Assembly: GCA_021234155.1 (NCBI GenBank)
Contig: JAJEKV010000067.1
Location: forward strand, 3,153,279-3,217,278
Direction of reading: 5' to 3'
Length of the DNA: 64,000 nucleotides
Origin: Isoetes taiwanensis
Lineage: Eukaryota > Streptophyta > Lycopodiopsida > Isoetales > Isoetaceae
Shown here: positions 55,625-64,000 of the stretch, in pieces
Position numbering within the stretch: position 1 is the stretch's first letter
How the letters are laid out: the number at the start of each line of letters is the position of its first letter
Program-made: the position numbers and the translations under genes
The notes under the pieces: generated by a model
The model's input: the letters and a program-made list of their open reading frames with translations, nothing else
What the model was told of the DNA's origin: nothing
Databases searched by the model: none

Positions 55625-56940
55625 CTGATGCTCCTCCCACAGCGTAAGCGGCGAGAGGCCATCCACTGACCCCAATCGCCAACTGATTCAATGTGGAAGA
55701 ATGGATGGGTCATTTGCCATCCAATGGCTTGGCAGATTAGATACAAATCTTTGAATTTAAAAAGATTAATGTCTTCCTTATTTGTTGCCACAACTCCTCT
55801 AGAACCTCACAATCACGATTGAAAAAAAAATAGAGGGATAGATAAAACCTGATGCGCAAGGGAATGGCCACCGAAGCAGTTTCAATAGCGGAAGCATTTG
55901 CGCCAAAAAAATCTAAAACAGATTCTTAAGCAATCGATCCTCTATGCCATGATGTCTTTTAGAAACTCTATTTTCTTGCAAAATACGGGTTCAAAGAAAT
56001 CGATCTCTAATCAGGCAAAGATTTGAGGCAAAAGCCAGAGCTTGTTGCATAAAAAATCTAAAACAGGTGTGCTTAAGTTGAGTTTCTGTTGGAGCTAGAG
56101 CAAGCTACTTGATCAAACTTGATCCAGGCATTTTCACGAACCCAAACAATCCCATGCAAAAGAAAAAGAAAATGGAAATTTATTTACATAGGCGATGCGA
56201 GGATGCCTAAAGTCTTCTGAACTTAATGCAAAAATGATACAATCTAAACAGAAGCAAATTTTGTTTTTGCAAGCATAAACCCAAAATCTAATCCACCCTT
56301 CTCCTGCAAAAGTCAAATCTGACTATTACTTACCTTAGGCCTTAAAAGGAAGCGGTTGGAATTGATTCTTTATAATAGCTTGGGATAAGACAACACGGAT
56401 ATCATCTCAATGCAATGTATGACGAGAGTCCCTAAAAGGCTGAGTTGATTTCATAGGTAGATTATTGTGACAATAAAGCTAGAGTATGCGGTTCTTGAGA
56501 AATTATTTTACGAAACTTTAGCGGGTTGAAGCTCAGGGAGGTTGCTAAGCATGTGGGCTCTAAAAGTGCAAGCAAACAATGAAATCAAGTTAGAGGCCTT
56601 CTCCGGATACGGAACTCTGTTAGCAAAGAAAAGACCTTTGGAAAATGGTAGCCCTATTTGCAAGAGGTCGCGAAAACCTTGAGGTTGCGAATAAAGTTCT
56701 CCTTCTTGGTTCTATCATTCACCGGAGCCATGATGGCTGCGAAGGGTTAATAACGGCGCCTACAGATGCAGACAAAATCCTACGCGTATATCTCCTTTAT
56801 AGCGTCCACCCAATTTTTTTTATCAAGCAACAAAAATTTTTGACCTAAAATTTAAACTTTACGGCGAGAAAAATTGAGTGATGCAGGTTACCGTGGGAAA
56901 AAGGAGATACCCTCCTTAAAAACATTTTTTAAATAAGTAG
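55625..56940. other. no gene recognised
   Basis: Mixed composition with short frames on both strands and no domain. It lies between the truncated + element and the in-verted - LTR; it may contain decayed internal sequence of either. Confidence 0.35.
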
Positions 56941-56944
56941 ATGT

Positions 56945-58188
56945 AATATCGCCGCTCATTAACATCATCATCACATGGGATCCCCACATGGATCGGACTC
57001 GAGGGTATGGGTGTGTGGGCCTCCAGAAATCATTGCGGACATAATTCATAAGAATGGATTAGGCTGGCCTAAAACATGGCTGTTGGATAGTCCACTCCAT
57101 CCGCCCCTCCGTACACTTTGGAGTAGGTTGAAGGGTCTTGGTACTGAGCCAGAAGTAGCCTACCGTTAATGCGTATCAAAGGGGCCTCTTCTTTGGTTGC
57201 ATCTCCCGGTCCAGATGGGGTGGAGGGAGAGTCTCCTCCCCCCTCGAGGCATGCATGCCCATCCGCGAGGCTAGAGACCCTTTGCGTGTGACTTGAACCT
57301 CATTGAAGGTGGCCTTTATGACCCAAGAGGTGTGACTTGTCCACACAGTGGTAAACCATTAAGCCCTGGCAGCTAAGATCGGTAGGCTTTACAAACCCAG
57401 GAGGGATCGGTCGATTGATGGGACAAGTCCCCTTATTCCACCGGTCTAGCCACATACCCACAACCCGGGTGGGCTCTTGTACCACGGGCCGCGTGGTAGA
57501 ATTAATGAGGTTATCTAGGATTATCTACTACTGAAGGTTTCAAAGTCTCTACCCCCCTTCCCACATACACAGGAGAGCATATAATGGAACATCATCATCA
57601 TCAAGAACTAAAATACTGAATGATCTTACCTAAACATACATGGTTAGGTTCTTTCGTTACATCTGGTGGTCTTAGGATCTACAAGATTGATAAGACTGAT
57701 CTAACATACTATCCCTAGCTCGACTAGGTCTAAGAGTAGGTTTTGCTATGAGAATGCGGAGTTACACGATCCTTGGCTTGCTCAGTTCCACGAATGCATC
57801 GGGCCTTGGATTTCTTGCTAAGACAACAGCTGCTCTGATGAATCTATTGTGCAAAGACGGCTCAGCGGCGCCTGGCAATGTGGAATGGCAGCTTATCTTT
57901 GGTCGGAATGGCTCGAAGAAGCCAAAATGCCAAAGTGGAAAATATTTAGGGTTTTCTCTTTTGCTCCTTATACATGAACTTTTAGGGTTAGGTTAGAAGG
58001 GGCCAAATGGGGTATTGCCACTTGGCAAGGGGTTTAATTGTATATGTTTAATATACATGTGCAATATACGAGATTGCTTCCTAGGCGCAGATCTTTATGG
58101 CTCTCAAGTACTTGTCATGGTGACATGTACGTGTGATGTGGCAGTATAACATATGTATTCGGACCATATGTTATGTTGGAACGTCACA
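56945..58188 (-). repeat. LTR of a third gypsy sister element, 3' end truncated
   Basis: On - it starts TGTGACGTTCC at 58188 and shares the ordered words of the element 1 LTR (GGGAAGGGGGGTAGAGAC, CAACCTACT, GGCGGATGGAGTGGACTA, GAATTA). Similarity fades at about 56945, so the U5 end and primer site are missing. The start hairpin is present: 58146-58155 (ATAACATATG) pairs with 58165-58174 (CATATGTTAT), loop 9 bases. Confidence 0.8.
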
Positions 58189-58242
58189 GTCTCCCCACCT
58201 TGAATTGATGTTGTCCTCAGCATCACGCATCTCCCCACCTTA
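58189..58242 (-). other. double polypurine tract of the third gypsy sister
   Basis: On - AAGGTGGGGAGAC (58201-58189) abuts the LTR and a second tract AAGGTGGGGAG lies at about 58241-58231. Between them is a GATGCTG-AGGA-CAACATC segment, the same layout as 13975-14027. Confidence 0.7.
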
Positions 58243-58345
58243 GAAGCCTGCATACCCTGCAATATACTTGATGCATATAATTTTTACAAGACAATTACTT
58301 CAAGTTAATATTTAAGTTTAATTTCAATAACACATCCTTGTTTCA

Positions 58346-59888
58346 TCTTATTTTATAATGTTATAGCGTATTGAATGGATCAAGCCCTAATTTAAATGGC
58401 TGAGATCATCTGATTGAAATTGAAGGCCGAGATTTATCGCACGACTTTCCACTACCCTGATTAGTCATGATTTGATCTCTTAAGGGGAAAGGAAAAGGAA
58501 AGGCACGGATAAAAGGGAAAATGGAAGGGAAAAAGGGCATGGGAAAAAGGCGAAGCGGAAAAGGGCAAAAGGGAAGGGAAAAATGACATGGGAAAAATGA
58601 AAAAAAAAAGAATAGAAATAGAGAGGGAGAAAGGGAAGGGAAAAAGGACAACAAAAAAAAAGGAAGAAAGAAAGGGTGGGAAAAGGAGAAAAAAGGTAAG
58701 GGAAAAGGATAGGAAGGAGGGGATGAACAAAGTGCGTGGAAAAATGGAAAGGGGAAGGAAAAAAAAACAGAGATGGAAAGGGGAAAAGGGAACCTGGAAA
58801 AAGGGCACGAGGAAAAGGGCAAACGGGGAAAGGGCATGGGAAAAAAAGGAAGAGGGAAAGGGTGAAGAAAGAGAAAAAGGGAAGCGAAAAGAGAGCATCG
58901 AAAAAAGGAAGGGAAAATGTTAGAGAGAAAAGGTGTGCAAAGAGGAGAAGGGAAGGGGAATATAGCATGGAAAAAGGGAAAAGAAAAAGAGAGGGAAAAA
59001 AGGAAGATAAAAAGGCATCGAGAAAAGGGAAAGGGTGGGAAAAAAGATGAACAGGAAAAGGGTGGGAAGAAAGCAACAAAGCGCATGGGAAAAGGGAAAG
59101 GAAAAGGAAAAGGAAAAGAGGAAAAGGGAGATAGAAAGGCGAAAAGGGAACCTAGAAAAAGGGCACGAGGAAAAGTGCAAAAGGGAAGGGGAAAAGGGCA
59201 TGTAAAAAAAAGGAAGATGGAAAGGGTGAAGAAAGAGGAAAAGGGAAGCGAAAATAGGGCATCAAAAAAAAAAAGGGGAAAAGATTAGAGAGAAAAGGTG
59301 AGGAAAGAAGGAAATGGGAAAATGACATAGAAAAAGGGACAGGGAAAAGGGAAAAGGAAAAGAGAGTGGAAAAAGGAAGATAAAAAGCAGCCGAGAAAAA
59401 GGAAAGAGGGAAAGGCTGGGAAAAAGGAGGAAAAGGGAAGGAGAAAAGGGTGGAAAGCAAGGAATGGAAAAAGAGGAAGAGAGGAAGGGGAAAAAAGCAC
59501 GAGAAAAAAGGGAAGAGGAAAAGGGTGAGAAAAAGGAATAAAAGAAGGAAAAGGGAAAAAGAAAAGGGAAGGGAAAATGTGAAGGAAAAGGGAAAGGAAA
59601 AGGGGAAGGGGAAAGGGAAGGGAAAGGAAAGGGGAGGGAGAAGGGGGAGAAGGAAAAATGAGAAAAAGGAAAAAAGAAAGTGTGTAGGATAATAAGGAAA
59701 AGGGGAAACACGGGATAGAGCAAAAATCAAAGGGAAGGGAAAGGGTAATGCATAAAAACCTTTTATATCTTAGCAACACTGGGCTTGGTTTCTATTACAT
59801 TGATTTATGAACAGAAGTCTGGTTTGACTAGGTTTCCATCCACACAGGTTCTCAACTTATACCCAGCAACGCTGGGCACCATTACTAG
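58346..59888 (+). mobile_element. Helitron H3 with purine tract
   Basis: It starts A|TCTTATTTTATAATG at 58346 and ends with a perfect 6-bp hairpin CCCAGC-AAC-GCTGGG (59862-59876), eight bases, then CTAG|T (59885-59888): all Helitron hallmarks. The body from about 58485 to 59745 is nearly pure purine on +, with GGGCATGGGAAAAA-type words at irregular 40-65 bp intervals. No gene. Confidence 0.85.
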
Positions 59889-59999
59889 TATCATACTATA
59901 GTAAGGGGATCTTTCATTCTCTTACTTTATCGTCTACTATTCACAAAATTTTATGGTTTATACCGTATGTGCTTATAGTTCAAAATTCTCTGAGTAGGG

Positions 60000-61450
60000 T
60001 TCCATATGCGTCTCCTTGCAACACATTATGACAAAACATGTGTTGCAAGTCTTCCTTTTGATCGACCTTCACGCGCTAGACTCCCTAGCAGTGCAAGAGG
60101 TCAACACTATGTCCGTATACATTTAATTATTTTAAAGTTGGTTATTAGGGAACCACCCATTAATTACAATTTATGTGGATGCAAGGCTAATCTCTCGGCA
60201 TAGGAAGATTATGTTTCTTCCATCTTGGCCATGGAGACAGTGCCCTATCATGCCCAAGATGATCCATGCCCAAGGTATTCCATGCTTATGATCAAGTCGT
60301 ACTTGCCAATGTTCATCATACGCGCTCCCATTCCAAGCGTTAATGCGGTAAGTCACGTAATAGAAGTTAAGTCCTTTTTTTCACAGGCTGTGTAATGCAC
60401 GATTGCTTACTTACTTGATGGTCTAGGCTTGGACTTCAAAGGCTTGACTTCAACATCTCTACCATCCTTTTGCAAAACAAAATTGTGGGTATTCCACATT
60501 GTCTATCAACACTATGAAGGACTTGGCCGGACTTTCCCAATCGTCGAAATAACTTGAGATGCTGACTCTCGGCATTTTCGGGTCAATAGAAGCAAAGATA
60601 TGGCACTCACCACTGGATGTGGTCTCGAGGCATCTTGATAGATCTGGGGTGTCTCCCATCCTCTAGCTATGTTAGCCACATTCATCACAAATGGGCGATT
60701 ATGATGCGATGTTACGGCTAGAAGCACGAGCACAATTGCTTTTCAATACATTCTGCCTCTTCTCCTTGAGAGGGATGGATTGTAGGCACCTTCCTTGTTT
60801 TGGAGTAGTTTGAACCACCTGCTTGCTTCTTATCCTTGGTGACCACCACTTCTTGTCACCTTTGCGAAATTTGCATTGCCTTGCTTTTCTATAATTTGCA
60901 TTATCTTTGAGTGCAGTGGTAGCTGCGGGGCTTGTTGCTCTTGGGTTGCAGCTTCACGTAAGCCTCCCTTCTCACGATAGTACTCTTGGTGCTCCTGAGC
61001 CCAAATGCATACGTCACGATGCTTGATTGCTTTACTAATGTAGACTCTTCAGCCAAATCAAATTGAAGATCAAGTTTATGCTTGCAATTCCAGAGATAAT
61101 CTAGCATCAAATATATCAAAGTTAGCAAATTGTTCATGACATTTTAGTTTAAAGCAATTAAAAGGACCATGAGAAGTCACGAGGCATTGGAAAAAAAGAC
61201 TAGGACTTGGAGCAATCGTGACGGTATTTGGGGTCAGTTTGGGAAGGAGTCTTGGGATAGTCCTCTGTGAGAACCCTTGTGTCCTGCAAACAACTCCTCA
61301 ATGGAGAATGGGTGTCACACGGGCTTTGCAACACCAAATTGTGTGAAGGTAAGAAGACAACAACTGATAAGAAAATAAGGATCTTTTGAAGTATCAATGA
61401 GAATACATGAAAAGCTCCATAAGGAATTGAGACAACAAAAATGTCTGGAC
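60000..61450 (-). other. decayed coding-like region, family unknown
   Basis: On -, 61137-60901 reads as a charged protein segment (DLQFDLAEESTLVKQSSIV ... REAYVKLQPKSNKPRSY), and broken frames down to 60459 include a cysteine-containing stretch and 'SSYFDDWESPAKSFIVLIDN'. The style suggests a gag or zinc-knuckle protein of a retroelement, but no motif is complete. Confidence 0.3.
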
Positions 61451-63080
61451 TTGTTTAAAGATCAAGCCTAATCTTCTGGTATATATAGAACAACAGCCGC
61501 TGCTCAAAATAGCAAAGGATCTGCCATTTGAGGATCTTCGGTTACCTAGTCCTGTGATCCCTGCCATGACTCGTGAAATCATTATTGCCATAATTAGTGG
61601 CACTAAAAGTTGGCGGGATCTTGATTCCTTACACTATGGAGTCACGTGGTCGCTTCTTCTTGGTTGACACCTTAGCTGCTGAGTCGAGTCGAACAAAAAG
61701 CCTTCTTGGTTGGCATCTTAGCTGCTGATGTGGACATCTGCTCTTTGAGTTAACATACGATTGCCTATGGTTTTGACATGTATAAATATGCCAAGACTGT
61801 ATATTGGTGATGTCAAAAAGTAGGATAGTTTTGCATGATGAAGAGTTTTTTGAAAGGTTTTTTCTGGGTTTATTTTTGGAGTTATTTTGGAAATTTTGGA
61901 TGGAGCGGCCGCGTGGAGATGGGCATGGCAGTGGGGATCTTCCTCTTCCGAAAGCCTTTGTAGGTGCTGCATATTCGACCTCTTCAATCCGGCCCTATTT
62001 TGTGTTTCTTTTTTTTGCTTTTTGTTTCTTTTAAGCCCTCCTCCCCAAATGCCCGTGGAGGCTCGTGGACTTCCAATGATCCATTTTAGAGTCATGCAGA
62101 GCTCCTATAGCAAAGTTTTGTATTGCTTTCCTAATTCTAGTCTCTTTCTGTCAATCTCTTAGGAGTATTTTGTATTTCGTTTTGTTTTCCCTTGTTTGCA
62201 TGGCAGGTTGCGAACTTGGAGTGTCATCATTGATTCATGAGTTGCCCATTGTTCATTGTTGTGAATCTGCAGGCACCATTAATCTACAAGCCTTGATTTA
62301 GCAATAATCCATGGGTGTAAACTACTCTATGAGTCTTTGCTGCGTAGTTCTGTTATGTGATTGTGTGTCTCATTGCAACAGGTTCTGGTTTGGTGCAGGG
62401 AGTCTTGTGGAAGCTGGAAGGTGGAGGCATATCTTGCTTAGGCAGTCTTCATTTGTTCTATTACTCATTCGCACTGTATTTGAAAGCGACGCAAATCTCT
62501 TGTAGCAGGGTTCCATTCCAATAGTTGTATCAATACAATCTTCTTTAAGTCTTGTAAATTCCAACTACGTGGATGCATTCTGGGACCGATTCACATTGAT
62601 GGGGTTCAAATCCCCATGCTTCATCCTCTTTACTTCTATGATTTCATTGTCTACTGGCACATGACAGGTTCGTGACAGTTTAAGTGCTCCACGTGTATGT
62701 TTGGGCTAGCATTTACATTCACAGAATTGTCCTCATGTTCATGTTCTATCTGTTATGTGCATGCATGACAGGTTCTTCCAGTCCCAAGGTAATGGACACA
62801 TCTGAGTATTTCTGTGTCCTTTAAAATGTCTGGCAAACTATTTTACTGCAGAAGTGCATGTTGTTTGAGGAAGCACACTTTGTTGCAGTCCACAATTCCT
62901 GTTATTGGCACATCAGACTTGTTGTTTTGTATAGTTATTGTAATCAGAGTCTTTCTTCTACATTTTGGTTGTTGTGATTCAATTATGCTCTTGTTGTTAT
63001 AGTTTGATATATGTTATGGACGACGGGTTTCTCTTATAAAAACTTTCTAGGTAAGGCTTGTATTATTGACTATATGATTT
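61450..63080. other. no gene recognised
   Basis: Short frames on both strands, no domain. A tRNA T-arm-like word at about 62600 is isolated (see rejected items). Confidence 0.35.
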
Positions 63081-63082
63081 GA

Positions 63083-64000
63083 CTAGTAATGGTGCCCAGC
63101 GTTGCTGGGCATAATTTGCGCTTGTGATTTATAATTCATATGATGTTAACTCTTTTGCATTGACTGGACAAAGTAGTGGAGCATTGGGGCATTTATAAAC
63201 TCGAGATAATGGTAATGGTTTCTTCGAATTCAATGTACCATGTAATTTTCTATTACTAATGTGACCTCCAAGTTCGTATATAATTGAGACTCGAAAAACA
63301 ATCACATCCAAGTTCATACATATTTAAGACCCAAAAAACAATTACATCCAACTGCATGATTGAAATAAAATGTCAGCAACGCATTAAGTGAATCCTTCTA
63401 GACATCAAGGTGTTTACTTGCCTAAAGCATGTGCTATGCTCTTTGAGGAAGTCTACATCTGTAGAAGATTCATGGCAAGTCCCTATCTAGGTTCTATGCC
63501 ATATTGTTTATGCAAAAATGGCTACATGTTCTAGAACATTTGTAAAATTATAAGTATGCATTCTTTAGAACATTTATAAAATTATAAGTCCACGTGTGCT
63601 ATGCCATGTTCCTGCAAAATGGCTCGAAAGGTTAACATACTTATGCAACAAAGAGAGCCATTATTTGTCATGTGGCAAAACACAGCATGCAACAACGTAG
63701 TTCTGTAGATTCTTTTATCCACCTCTCATAGTGTTCTATGGATATCCATCAGGACACGCTTTAAAACTCTATCAACTAAATCTTTACCTAGGTTTAAACT
63801 ATCCAAGTCGAAATAGTGATTGTGTATATGGCAACCAAAAGAGGAGATAGCATCCAATTTAACATAAACATAAGGAATTACCTGTTAAATACTTATGTAT
63901 AAAAATTAGGGCCAGCAATTTTTTCCAACATTTGTAGCATAAAACCGGTCAACCAGAAAACTCTATTTGTAAATTCTTAGCCATGCAAACTCATTCCTTA
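63083..64000 (-). mobile_element. Helitron H4, 3' terminus only
   Basis: Read on -, a perfect 7-bp hairpin GCCCAGC-AAC-GCTGGGC (63110-63094) is followed by ACCATTA and CTAG|T (63086-63083), identical to the end of H3. The 5' TC end is not in the window, so the element continues past 64000 or is truncated. The visible part has no purine/pyrimidine tract and no recognised gene. Confidence 0.65.

Noticed and set aside
58406-59779. Long K/E/R/G-rich (+) and F/P/S/L-rich (-) frames
   Set aside because: Same composition artefact in the purine tract of Helitron H3.
62600-62620. tRNA T-arm-like word TGGGGTTCAAATCCCCA
   Set aside because: No matching acceptor, D-arm or anticodon arm at the right distance upstream.

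Overview
The window is eukaryotic nuclear DNA from a land plant, and most of it is transposable elements. Evidence for a plant: an initiator-Met-tRNA primer site and a chromodomain integrase in a Ty3/gypsy element, plant-type L1 LINE reverse transcriptase with a zf-RVT domain, Helitron ends, and spliced genes with short exons. An RRM-type LINE ORF1, a pogo/Tigger transposase and a DIRS-like reverse transcriptase together make me lean, with low confidence, towards a non-flowering lineage (fern, lycophyte or moss). I see no rRNA, tRNA, CRISPR or bacterial gene.

Layout. 1-15588: a Ty3/gypsy chromovirus on + (5' LTR cut by the window edge, primer site, long leader with repeated hairpins, broken gag and pol, intact integrase-chromodomain, polypurine tracts, 3' LTR). 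A Helitron sits inside it (5613-8343) and itself carries a foldback element. 15.6-16.75 kb: LINE ORF1-like fragment on -. 17.0-17.6 kb: short tandem repeats. 17.7-20.5 kb: unrecognised spliced gene on -. 21.36-23.92 kb: 5'-truncated L1 LINE on -. 23.96-26.2 kb: exons of the exosome subunit RRP42 on +, interrupted by a second LINE fragment. 28.1-29.45 kb: truncated pogo-like transposase on -, ending at a 12-bp-pitch repeat array. 29.7-30.9 kb: possible spliced gene on -. 31-35 kb: AT-rich with nothing firm. 35.27-37.71 kb: DNA transposon with long terminal inverted repeats. 38.46-40.49 kb: second Helitron. 41.87-42.9 kb: unrecognised spliced gene on -. 43.95-50.7 kb: DIRS-like element on -, with short terminal direct repeats. 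51.5 kb: a second 12-bp-pitch array. 53.46-55.6 kb: LTR, primer site and gag start of a sister gypsy element on +. 56.95-58.24 kb: an LTR of another sister on -. 58.35-59.89 kb: third Helitron. 63.08 kb: terminus of a fourth.

Most notable signals. (1) The first AUG after an internal TATA box in the gypsy leader opens with MARTKQTAR, the start of the histone H3 tail; a diverged sister copy keeps A-x-T-K-x3-R-x-S. The same element carries an integrase chromodomain. (2) Four Helitron termini; the three whole copies carry kilobase-scale homopurine/homopyrimidine tracts with a fixed strand polarity. (3) A hairpin at the LTR start whose 10-bp stem is perfect in two sister LTRs although its sequence has changed. 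(4) Two arrays 23 kb apart with a GACTA-type core every 12 bp.

Caution: coding parts of several elements and of the RRP42 copy are broken by many 1-base indels, while the integrase ORF is clean. Decay and consensus error cannot be separated from this sequence alone. All domain calls are by eye, without a database search.
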